Shown here: in pieces, positions 33,751 to 41,175 of the stretch
Layout of the letters: each line of letters starts with the position of its first letter
How positions within the stretch are numbered: the stretch's first letter is position 1
NCBI GenBank assembly: GCA_934365195.1
Contig: CAKRNA010000003.1
Coordinates: 62,001-126,000, forward strand
Direction of reading: 5' to 3'
From: an uncultured Clostridia bacterium
GTDB lineage: Bacteria > Bacillota > Clostridia > Christensenellales > CAAEEZ01
DNA length: 64,000 nucleotides
Translations under genes and position numbers: made by a program
Notes under the pieces: model-generated
Seen by the model: the letters and a program-made list of their open reading frames with translations, nothing else
Databases searched by the model: none
What the model was told of the DNA's origin: nothing

Positions 33751-34009
33751 CAAAAATCGCTATTTGTGCATTATTTCCTTTCGGCGCTTTGCGGTATTTA
33801 CCATAAAAAATAGCCTGAATTGTTAGTTTTTACTTAATATTCTTGCCCAAACCGTGCTATATCTCGTTTTAATTTTGTTTTATTGCGGTTTACTTTTATT
33901 TAACGTTTTTTCCTAACTATTTTATATATTATAATACTAAACTATAATATATTACAATACTTAATATGCAATTTTTTGCAAATTTTATCCACTTATATTA
34001 TACGTAAAA
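33751..34009. other. AT-rich intergenic region, nothing recognised
   Basis: No ORF, RNA motif or clear promoter. Confidence 0.4.
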
Positions 34010-34028
34010 AGGCTCTAAGTTAGAGCCT
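34010..34028 (-). terminator. Terminator of the trpB-DUF896 operon
   Basis: AGGCTCTAA/TTAGAGCCT with a very tight loop is followed by T5 on the minus strand. Confidence 0.85.
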
Positions 34029-34033
34029 CTTTC

Positions 34034-34234
34034 TCACTCTTTTTTCGTTAGTTTGGTTTGTTTTCCGTCCTCGTCTACAAGGTAAACGTTGTCAAGTTGA
34101 CCTTGAAAATTTCGTCTTACGCTTTGTCTGTACTCGTCACGAAGTTTTTCCCTAAGGGCTTTTTCCTCCTCGGTAAGACCTTCTTCTCGTGCCTTTTTGC
34201 TTAGACGGTTAATTTCATCTATTAGTTCGCTCAT
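34034..34234 (-). CDS. DUF896 protein (YnzC type)
   Basis: A 66-residue helical hairpin protein of the DUF896/UPF0291 family, widespread in Bacillota. The sequence opens ELIDEINRLSKKAREEGLT and continues EEEKALREKLRDEYRQSVR, then a short C-terminal part DNVYLVDEDG. The Bacillus homologues are linked to the SOS and cell-division context, but biochemical function is unknown. The ATG overlaps the trpB stop by 1 bp (TAATG), so it is translated from the T-box controlled transcript; the reason for coupling to trpB is unclear. Confidence 0.92.
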   Translation of the reverse strand: MSELIDEINRLSKKAREEGLTEEEKALREKLRDEYRQSVRRNFQGQLDNVYLVDEDGKQTKLTKKE

Positions 34235-35472
34235 TATTTTAAGTACTCCTCGCCTAGCCCGTAGTTTTCGATAACGTAATCAACGTCCTTATCGCCTCTA
34301 CCCGATAGGTTTACAAGAATAGAGCCCGTGCCCATTTCTTTAGCAAGTTTCATAGCGTAAGCAACAGCGTGCGAACTCTCTAACGCAGGAATAATTCCCT
34401 CGTATCTGCTTAGTTTGTAGAACGCCTCTACAGCCTCCATATCGGTTGCGGTTACGTATTTGATTCTACCCATATCGTGAAGGAATGCGTGCTCAGGACC
34501 AACCGACGGATAATCTAATCCGCTGGCAACAGAGTACACGGGATCAGGCTCGCCTTCCTTTTGATTTTGTAGCATCATACTGTTAAATCCGTGCATAATA
34601 CCCGGCGAACCGTAGGACATACTTGCTGCGTGGTCTCCTATTCCCGAGCCTCTGCCAAGCGGCTCTACGCCGTAGATTTGAACGGGGGTGTTTAAGAAAG
34701 GAATAAACATACCTGCCGAGTTACTGCCACCGCCTACGCAAGCGCATACGGCATCAGGAAGTTCGCCCGTCATATCCTTAAATTGCTCCCTAGCCTCCTC
34801 GCCGACAACCATTTGGAAATCTCTTACCATCATAGGAAACGGGTGTGGACCAAGCGCTGAACCTATGCAGTAAATACTGTCGTTGTACTCGTTCATATAT
34901 CCTTCAAAAGCCGCGTCAACAGCCTCTTTTAAGGTTTTTAGCCCGCTTGAAACAGGGATAACCCTTGCGCCTAAAATCTTCATTCTGGCTACGTTGGGGG
35001 CTTGTTTTGCAATATCGACTTCGCCCATATAAATATCGCATTGAAGTCCAAAGTAAGCCGCTGCGGTTGCAAGCGCCACGCCGTGTTGACCTGCGCCCGT
35101 TTCGGCAATAAGTTTCTTTTTGCCCATATACTTAGCAAGCAAACCCTCGCCCATACAATGATTTAGTTTGTGCGCACCGGTATGATTTAAGTCCTCTCTT
35201 TTTAGGTAGATTTGTGTTTTGCTACCCGTCATTTGCGACAATCTTTCACAGTGGTACACAGGGGTAGGTCTACCTTGAAATTCCCTTCTTATTCTTCTAA
35301 GTTCGTTAATAAATTTTGCGGACTTGCAAATAGTAAGGTAAGCCTCGGTAATCTCCTTAAAAGCAGGCTCAAGTTCGGGGCTTATGTATTGACCGCCGTA
35401 TTTACCAAAAAATCCGTCCTTATCGGGATAATTCTTCAAATAAGTTTCATAATTGATTCCATTTTGTTCCAT
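34234..35472 (-). CDS. trpB: Tryptophan synthase beta chain, orphan
   Basis: TrpB condenses indole with serine to make tryptophan, using pyridoxal phosphate. The 412-residue protein is of the canonical TrpB1 type: GRPTPVYHCERL, then KREDLNHTGAHKLN with the PLP lysine, AETGAGQHGVA, the phosphate-binding CVGGGSNS and the C-terminal NLSGRGDKD. No trpA or other trp gene is adjacent, so it may salvage free indole or work with a distant alpha chain. It follows a tryptophan-specific T-box leader and has a GAGG site. The leader supports expression under tryptophan starvation. Confidence 0.96.
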   Translation of the reverse strand: MEQNGINYETYLKNYPDKDGFFGKYGGQYISPELEPAFKEITEAYLTICKSAKFINELRRIRREFQGRPTPVYHCERLSQMTGSKTQIYLKREDLNHTGAHKLNHCMGEGLLAKYMGKKKLIAETGAGQHGVALATAAAYFGLQCDIYMGEVDIAKQAPNVARMKILGARVIPVSSGLKTLKEAVDAAFEGYMNEYNDSIYCIGSALGPHPFPMMVRDFQMVVGEEAREQFKDMTGELPDAVCACVGGGSNSAGMFIPFLNTPVQIYGVEPLGRGSGIGDHAASMSYGSPGIMHGFNSMMLQNQKEGEPDPVYSVASGLDYPSVGPEHAFLHDMGRIKYVTATDMEAVEAFYKLSRYEGIIPALESSHAVAYAMKLAKEMGTGSILVNLSGRGDKDVDYVIENYGLGEEYLK

Positions 35473-35520
35473 TTTTACTACTCTCCTCTAAATAATTTTT
35501 TACTTAAAGTTTAAGTTAAT

Positions 35521-35750
35521 AAAAAACGATACTTGGATACCCAAATATCGTTAAATAGACATAACATAAATTTTAAGTACCAACATACTCTTTCCTATAA
35601 CGGTGGAATACCGTCAAAGGCTACTATAATTCACCCTTGCCCTATTAAGCCCATTCCCTTTTACGCTTAGTACCACATCACACCTTACGTGGCTCTCTGA
35701 ACTAACCTTCCTAAAAGGTACTACCCTTAAATCGTCGGTTTGTATTAAAC
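35521..35750 (-). promoter_or_regulatory. T-box leader, tryptophan specific, with terminator
   Basis: Stem I carries the AGUA bulge (about 35722), CAGAGAG...GGUGUGA apical features (35699-35680), and a GAA-UGG-GC specifier region near 35655. The specifier UGG codes for Trp, fitting the trpB gene downstream. A UUGGUAC segment (35583-35577) may hold the UGGN bulge for the tRNA 3' end. The leader ends with a strong terminator (35525-35552, 12-bp stem, then T6). The antiterminator is less standard than usual, so the exact T-box sequence is tentative. Confidence 0.8.
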
Positions 35751-35757
35751 TAATTAA

Positions 35758-35786
35758 ATTGTACTACCTGTTTTTGTTTTTGGCAA
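35758..35786 (-). promoter_or_regulatory. Promoter of the T-box/trpB transcript
   Basis: TTGCCA (35786-35781) and TACAAT (35763-35758) are 17 bp apart on the minus strand. Confidence 0.7.
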
Positions 35787-35811
35787 CAACTTTTTTAATT
35801 ATTTTTTAAAT

Positions 35812-36405
35812 TTATTTTTCCTCTTGCTCGTCAAGGTAACTTGCCATCATATCCGCCACTTGTAAGTACACGCAGATAGGATATTTGTTGTACGCCTCGC
35901 CCTGAGAGTAACTTCCGCCCTTAACCCTAAGGTCGTAGCCGCCCATGTGCCAGTTTATAGCCATAGCCTCTTCCCTAGTCAGCCTTAAAAAGCCGTTGAT
36001 TATGTACACGGATTTTTCGCCGTGGCCGTAAGGCATTTTGTCATTGACGGAGTAATACGGTTGCTTTACCCACTCGCCGAACTCGTTTTTCACGTTGCGG
36101 TAACTCACTTCGTAGTAGTCGATTTTGCATAAGTCGTGAAGAAGTGAGCATATTGCGATAGTTTCATTCGAGTACACCCTTTCATACTCCTCGCCGTAAT
36201 CCGCCTCGATAAGTTTCACCAGCCTATCGTACACGTTCAAACTGTGCTGAACAAGTCCGCCTTGGTAGGCAGAGTGAAAACGAGAGGAAGAAGGGGCAAT
36301 GAAAAAGTCCGTATTTTCAAGGTACTCGTACAATTTGTCCGCACCCTCTCTCTTTATGTTGTCAAAATATACTTGTTTAAATCTTTCTCTTACTTTATCG
36401 TCCAT
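35812..36405 (-). CDS. HD-domain hydrolase
   Basis: A 197-residue HD-superfamily metal-dependent phosphohydrolase. The metal-binding pattern is H...HD...H...H...D: HSLNVYDRL, LLHDLCKID, MPYGHGEKS, WHMGGYD and ADMMASY. The start at 36405 is 1 bp after the stop of the upstream oxidoreductase gene; a longer frame through that gene is an artefact. Substrate may be a nucleotide or an RNA end, as in the small HD proteins found in Clostridia and phages. It is the second gene of a two-gene operon with the Old Yellow Enzyme, but no functional link is evident. Confidence 0.85.
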   Translation of the reverse strand: MDDKVRERFKQVYFDNIKREGADKLYEYLENTDFFIAPSSSRFHSAYQGGLVQHSLNVYDRLVKLIEADYGEEYERVYSNETIAICSLLHDLCKIDYYEVSYRNVKNEFGEWVKQPYYSVNDKMPYGHGEKSVYIINGFLRLTREEAMAINWHMGGYDLRVKGGSYSQGEAYNKYPICVYLQVADMMASYLDEQEEK

Positions 36406-36406
36406 A

Positions 36407-38485
36407 TTACACCAACTTGATTGCCGTGTCGTAAGCCGTTTTGGTTGCGTGCGCAATTCTGCCGATGCCGATTGCATCACCAACTGCGTACACGTTGTTG
36501 TGCGTTTCTTTTAGTTTATCGTATAGGTCGTTTACAGGGCGAACGCCGATTGAAAGCACCACTTCGTCCACGTCTATCCTAAATAGTTTAGCGGTGTTTA
36601 CTTCCTCTATTTCAATATATTCCTCGGTAATTCTGTTTAGTTTGTGTCCCGTGTAGATTTCCACGTTTCTAGCCTTTAATTTTGGCATAATATCGTCAAT
36701 ATGTTGACACCATACGCCGGGCGCAACCGTGCTAGCCATCTCCACGATAGTAACTGCGTTTCCTTGCTCGGCTAGTAAATGTGCCGTTTCAAGCCCCGTC
36801 ATACCGCTACCGATTACGGCAATTCTCTTGCCCTCGAACTTAACGCTACCCTCAAGAACAGGCGCAACCGTCACCACGTTTTTACCGTCCACGCCCTCGA
36901 TACTTCTAGGAACGACAGGAACGCCGCCCGTTGCTACGATTACTGCGTATGGTTTAAGTTCGTCTATCATCTCTTTGGTGGCTAAGGTATTTAGCCTAAT
37001 CTCTCCGCCAAGTTTTTTAACGCTGGTTTCAAGATCCTTATAGCACCAAGATATTTTATCTTTCTTTGGTGGTTTTTCTGCAAGGCGTACTTGTCCTCCC
37101 ACCTCGCTTTCCTTTTCGATAACCATTACCTTAAAGCCCCTTCTAAGCAGGGTCTCGGCAGCGGTTAGTCCGCTAGGACCTGCACCGATTACCACTACGA
37201 GCCTGTCGTTACCGTCCTTTGGTAAGCCGTTGTTTGCTTTTTCTCTGCCAAGTACAGGGTTTACAGCGCACTCGCCGTGACCAAGCACGTAAGCGTTTTT
37301 CTCCATCGTTTCAAAGCAGTTCAAACAGCAAATACACCTTTTAATATCCTCAGGTCTTCCTTCCTCAGCCTTTTTAGCCCAATACGGATCGGCAAGTAGC
37401 GGTCTGCCTAGCGAAATAAAGTCCTGCGTGCCTTCGTTAAGTTGGCTCTCGGCTTGCTCCGGAGTCCTAATTAAGTTTGCGGCAAGCACCGGCACGCTAA
37501 CAACGTCCTTTACGGCTTTTGCCATATATTTTCTCCAACCAAGGTCGAAGGTAACAGGCTCTAACCAGTAGTTAATAGTATCGTAGCAAGCACTACTTAC
37601 GTCGATAGCGTCAACGCCCTCTTTATCTAGCATTTTGCACATTTCAATGCCCTCGTCAAGACCGTAACCTTTTCCCTCTTTGCCTATCTTGTCGTAGCAC
37701 TCGTCCACCGTAATACGCACGATAATAGGATAATCCTTACCGCACCTTTCTCTAATACCCCTAATTATTTCAAGCAAAAACCTCATACGGTTTTCCAAAC
37801 TACCGCCGTACTCGTCTTGCCTGTGATTTGTGTTAGGGCTCAAAAATTGTTGAATTAAATAGCCGTGCGCTGCATGTAGTTCTACGCCGTCAGCCCCTGC
37901 CTTTTTGCACCTTTCAGCACCGTCGATAAATTGCTTAATCAGTCTTTTTACTCCGCACTTAGTCAGCCCTCTTACCTTGCCGTTAGCAATGTAACTTCTT
38001 TCGCACTTAGACGGAGCAACGTCGCTAAGCACCATATCTCTTTCCATCATTTTCACGCCAAGAGGCACCATTTTTTTAAGTAGCGCAGGATATTTTGGAA
38101 TAAACTTATTACAAAAAACGCTAAGTTTTACAGTACCTACCAGTAAGTCCACGTTTTGCCTACCCGGGTGATGAAGTTGGATAAACACCTTCGTTCCGTG
38201 TTGATGTATCCTATCTATAAACTCTTTTAACGGTTTGATATTAGAATCTCTTGATACTGAAAGTTGGCAGAAAGTAGATGCGCCCGAAAAGTCGTTCACT
38301 CTAGTGATGCCGGGTATCATAAGTCCTACGCCGCCTTTTGCCCTCTCTTCGTAGTACTCGGTAAGCATAGGGGTAGGCTTTCCGTTGATTTGACCAAAGC
38401 CCATCTCCATCGGCGACATTACAATCCTGTTTTTTATTTCAACGTTACCTATTTTCATAGGCGAAAATAAAGTTTTATATTCCAT
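36407..38485 (-). CDS. Old Yellow Enzyme-type NADH:flavin oxidoreductase with Fe-S
   Basis: A 692-residue flavoenzyme of the 2,4-dienoyl-CoA reductase/enoate reductase type. An N-terminal FMN TIM barrel (about residues 1-370: VMSPMEMGFG, ELHAAHGYLIQQFLSP, YGGSLENRMRF) is followed by a 4Fe-4S motif CICCLNCFET...C (about 390-415) and a FAD/NAD(P) part with VVVIGAGPSGLTAAETLLRRG and RIAVIGSGMTGLETAHLL. Likely reduces activated double bonds of an imported or fermentation substrate (cinnamate-like, dienoyl or bile acid compounds); the substrate cannot be chosen from sequence. Length and domain order are standard for anaerobes. Confidence 0.93.
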   Translation of the reverse strand: MEYKTLFSPMKIGNVEIKNRIVMSPMEMGFGQINGKPTPMLTEYYEERAKGGVGLMIPGITRVNDFSGASTFCQLSVSRDSNIKPLKEFIDRIHQHGTKVFIQLHHPGRQNVDLLVGTVKLSVFCNKFIPKYPALLKKMVPLGVKMMERDMVLSDVAPSKCERSYIANGKVRGLTKCGVKRLIKQFIDGAERCKKAGADGVELHAAHGYLIQQFLSPNTNHRQDEYGGSLENRMRFLLEIIRGIRERCGKDYPIIVRITVDECYDKIGKEGKGYGLDEGIEMCKMLDKEGVDAIDVSSACYDTINYWLEPVTFDLGWRKYMAKAVKDVVSVPVLAANLIRTPEQAESQLNEGTQDFISLGRPLLADPYWAKKAEEGRPEDIKRCICCLNCFETMEKNAYVLGHGECAVNPVLGREKANNGLPKDGNDRLVVVIGAGPSGLTAAETLLRRGFKVMVIEKESEVGGQVRLAEKPPKKDKISWCYKDLETSVKKLGGEIRLNTLATKEMIDELKPYAVIVATGGVPVVPRSIEGVDGKNVVTVAPVLEGSVKFEGKRIAVIGSGMTGLETAHLLAEQGNAVTIVEMASTVAPGVWCQHIDDIMPKLKARNVEIYTGHKLNRITEEYIEIEEVNTAKLFRIDVDEVVLSIGVRPVNDLYDKLKETHNNVYAVGDAIGIGRIAHATKTAYDTAIKLV

Positions 38486-38590
38486 AAATAATCTCCGTTT
38501 ATATATTTATAATATTTTTAATTATACGCTATTTATAAATATAACATAAGCAAAAACCATTTGCAATACTTTGTAAAATTTAAAAATAAA

Positions 38591-38610
38591 AACGCCTAAA
38601 ATTAGGCGTT
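38591..38610 (-). terminator. Terminator overlapping the PlsC stop codon
   Basis: AACGCCTAA/TTAGGCGTT with a 3-nt loop is followed by a T-rich run; the TAA stop (38602-38604) is inside the stem. Confidence 0.8.
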
Positions 38611-39453
38611 AATTAGCGTATCGAACTCGGAGTAATCTATCGTTACCACTTTCTCGTCGTACTTTTCGATAGTCTCGTTCATCATATTTTTCACCCTATC
38701 CGAAAGTTCTTTCACAGAGTCTCTTTTGGGCAAGGCGTTATCAACGTACTGAGCAGGCAAAACGTGAGCGTTAAAACTGCACCTATGCTTTTTAAGATAT
38801 TTAAACAAGCCTTTCGCTTTTCTTTGCGTAAACACGATAGGAACTATCGGCGACTCCGTCTTTGCGGCAAGCATAAACGCACCCTTGTTAAACTCCTTTA
38901 AATCGTTATTATAAGGAAGCAGTACGCCCTCAGGGAAGAAGTGCACCCTTTTGCCCTCTTTTAAAGCCTTGGAAACAAAAGCGATTACGTACCTCATCTT
39001 TGTAGTGTCTTGAGGAAGCGGAATAGTTCCGAAAAAACTAAGAATACCGCCTGCTACGGGGATAGCGAAGTTGGACTCTATCGAAGTAAACTGCGTATAG
39101 CGTGGCATTAAAGAAGCGGCAACAAGCGCCGTGTCCATAATGTGAACGTGGTTACTCACCGTGACTACTCCCTTGCCCTTTTTTGCTACTTCTTTGTAGT
39201 TTTCCTTGCCCTTTACCTTTATCCCTAATATTGCTTTGCAATACAAAAACAAAATACCCGAGGCAAGCCCGTAGCAAAGTTTGACAAAAAACTTTGACGC
39301 TTTATTTTTTGGTCCAAAGTAACAATCCTTATCTATATCAATAGTTTTGCCGTTGTTTGGCATTTCTACAACGTGCTTTTGACGGCTTATCGAACTATCG
39401 GTAATTTTTCCCGTTTCTACGCTATTATTCGTTTCTTGTTTTATATCTTCCAT
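38602..39453 (-). CDS. PlsC-type 1-acylglycerol-3-phosphate acyltransferase
   Basis: A 283-residue membrane-associated acyltransferase that would add the second acyl chain to lysophosphatidic acid. The HX4D motif is NHVHIMD, the glycerol phosphate site FFPEGVLLP, and a basic segment surrounds KGVVTVSNH. An N-terminal polar stretch of 70 residues precedes the catalytic domain. The start is placed at 39453; the frame stays open upstream but crosses the promoter region and the divergent glycosyltransferase gene. Expression comes from a perfect TTGACA-17-TATAAT promoter next to a palindrome shared with the glycosyltransferase. Confidence 0.9.
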   Translation of the reverse strand: MEDIKQETNNSVETGKITDSSISRQKHVVEMPNNGKTIDIDKDCYFGPKNKASKFFVKLCYGLASGILFLYCKAILGIKVKGKENYKEVAKKGKGVVTVSNHVHIMDTALVAASLMPRYTQFTSIESNFAIPVAGGILSFFGTIPLPQDTTKMRYVIAFVSKALKEGKRVHFFPEGVLLPYNNDLKEFNKGAFMLAAKTESPIVPIVFTQRKAKGLFKYLKKHRCSFNAHVLPAQYVDNALPKRDSVKELSDRVKNMMNETIEKYDEKVVTIDYSEFDTLINA

Positions 39454-39474
39454 AAACTCTTTTCCTATTATTGA

Positions 39475-39558
39475 ATTATACCAAGGAAAATATACGCTGT
39501 CAATTATAAACGATACGAGCACTATCGTTTGACAAAAATTACTTAATAATGCTATAAT
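39475..39558. promoter_or_regulatory. Back-to-back promoters sharing a 23-bp palindrome
   Basis: Minus: TTGACA (39503-39498)-17 bp-TATAAT (39480-39475) for plsC. Plus: TTGACA (39529-39534)-18 bp-TATAAT (39553-39558) for the glycosyltransferase. Between them AAACGATA and TATCGTTT form a perfect dyad with a 7-bp centre (39508-39530), overlapping the plus -35 and 4 bp from the minus -35. It is a likely operator for coordinate repression. Confidence 0.75.
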
Positions 39559-39589
39559 CGAACATAACAGACTTAATTTAGAGGTTTTT

Positions 39590-40726
39590 ATGATAATAAC
39601 TCTGGTTATTGACCAGTATGGCGACGAAAATAACGGCACAACCATTTCAACGAGGCAATTTGCTTCTACCTTAGCCAAAAGAGGACACGAAGTAAGGGTT
39701 GTGGGCGTTACTAGGGATAATCCCGCTGGTAAAGAGATTTTATATAACGTAAAAGAAAGATACGTACCACTTGCTACGTACTTTGCACATAAACAAGGCT
39801 TGCTTTTTGGTAAACCTAACAAAAACGTACTAAGAGAGGCTATAACAGGCGCTGACGTAGTTCACGTAGTGATGCCTTTCAAACTAGAAAAAAAGGCTAT
39901 GCGCATGGCAAAGAAAATGGGCGTTCCCGTAACGGGCGCATTCCACGTTCAAGCCGAAAACGTAACCACCCAACTAGGATTAGTTAGTCACGACTGGGCA
40001 AACCGTGCTGTGTATAGGCTATTTAGAAGGACTTTTTACAAGCATATCGGCTACATACATTGCCCAAGCAATATGATTGCAAACGAATTAAAGGCTAATC
40101 ACTACAAGGCTACTACTTGCGTAATATCAAACGGTTGCACCGATAGGCATATTGACGAGAACTTAAAGCCGGACGAGAACAAAAAATATTACGATATTTT
40201 GTCAATCGGCAGGCTATCTAAGGAAAAACGTCAAGACGTGCTAATCGACGCTATTGCAAAAAGCAAATATAAGGACAAAATCCAACTAATTATCGCAGGA
40301 AAAGGCCCTATTAAAGACGAAATTATAGAGATGGGCAACAAACTACCCGTTAAACCTATAATCAACTTCTTCTCACAAGACGATTTGACACGTGTAATTA
40401 TAAATAGCGACCTATACGTGCACCCTTCCGATATCGAAATCGAGGCAATATCTTGCGTGGAGGCGTTTAGATGCGGCATCGTTCCGATAATTAGCAACAA
40501 TCCAAAGTGCGCTACCCAACAATTTGCATTAGACGAAAGATGTATTTTCGAGCACGGCAACAGCGACGACCTTGCTAAAAAGATAGATTACTTTATCGAG
40601 CACGAGGACGAGAAAAAGGAACTATCCAAAAAGTACGTTGAGTACGGCAAACAGTTCACCGTAGAAAACTCCGTGGAAAAACTTGAAAATATGTTTATCA
40701 CCGCAATACGAGACAACGTAAAATAA
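39590..40726 (+). CDS. Family 4 glycosyltransferase
   Basis: A 378-residue GT-B glycosyltransferase. The N-terminal domain has VIDQYGDENNGTTISTRQFASTLAKRGHEVRVVG, close to diacylglycerol glucosyltransferases of Bacillota. The C-terminal domain has LSIGRLSKEKRQDVLIDAI, IIAGKGP and the E(x7)E motif in HPSDIEIEAISCVEAFRCG. No membrane helix. The head-to-head arrangement with a PlsC gene and a shared operator suggests a glycolipid or membrane-lipid product, for example glucosyl diacylglycerol; this is inference. AGAGG precedes the ATG. Confidence 0.88.
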   Translation: MIITLVIDQYGDENNGTTISTRQFASTLAKRGHEVRVVGVTRDNPAGKEILYNVKERYVPLATYFAHKQGLLFGKPNKNVLREAITGADVVHVVMPFKLEKKAMRMAKKMGVPVTGAFHVQAENVTTQLGLVSHDWANRAVYRLFRRTFYKHIGYIHCPSNMIANELKANHYKATTCVISNGCTDRHIDENLKPDENKKYYDILSIGRLSKEKRQDVLIDAIAKSKYKDKIQLIIAGKGPIKDEIIEMGNKLPVKPIINFFSQDDLTRVIINSDLYVHPSDIEIEAISCVEAFRCGIVPIISNNPKCATQQFALDERCIFEHGNSDDLAKKIDYFIEHEDEKKELSKKYVEYGKQFTVENSVEKLENMFITAIRDNVK

Positions 40727-40740
40727 ACCAAAACTTACAA

Positions 40741-40766
40741 AACCTACTTTTTAGTAGGTTTTTTTT
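40741..40766 (+). terminator. Terminator of the glycosyltransferase gene
   Basis: AACCTACT-TTTT-AGTAGGTT followed by T6. Confidence 0.9.
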
Positions 40767-40999
40767 GTTTAATTTTTTCTTATTTTTCTTATTTACGTTT
40801 TATTTTTCTTTTTATTCTATATATATTTTATTTTTCCTATTTGCTTTTTTTAGTTTTCATTCAGTAAATGCCCTATTACTTAACAAAAATTCCCCTCTGT
40901 TATTACATAATCGATAGTTTATATCGCCATTTTGACACTTTACATATTATATTTTGCTAATTACTTTGCTAGTTAATAATTATTTAGTTTTAAAATAAC
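40767..40999. other. AT-rich intergenic region, nothing recognised
   Basis: T-rich and then mixed AT-rich sequence without ORF, promoter or hairpin that can be defended. Confidence 0.4.
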
Positions 41000-41046
41000 G
41001 TTTAAAAGAATAACTTAAATAGTGTTTAAAAGAATAACTTAAATAG
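41000..41046. repeat. 24-bp direct tandem duplication
   Basis: GTTTAAAAGAATAACTTAAA plus TAG occurs at 41000-41023 and again at 41024-41046, identical apart from the final base. It lies between two terminators in a non-coding stretch. Confidence 0.75.
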
Positions 41047-41074
41047 CAATATACCGCTAATTTTTTATAGCAAA

Positions 41075-41099
41075 AAAGCAAGGCGATTTGCCTTGCTTT
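41075..41099 (-). terminator. Terminator of the purine operon
   Basis: AAAGCAAGGC and GCCTTGCTTT pair on the minus strand around a 5-nt loop, followed by T6. Confidence 0.9.
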
Positions 41100-41175
41100 A
41101 ATTGTGTAATTCTTTATTAGGTTTTAAGTAAACTAATTATTTGCTATTAAGTTTTCAAGTTTACCTTTTACCTAA

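Noticed and set aside
39454..39822. N-terminal extension of the PlsC frame to 39822
   Set aside because: It crosses both promoters and the divergent glycosyltransferase gene; homology begins only after 39453.
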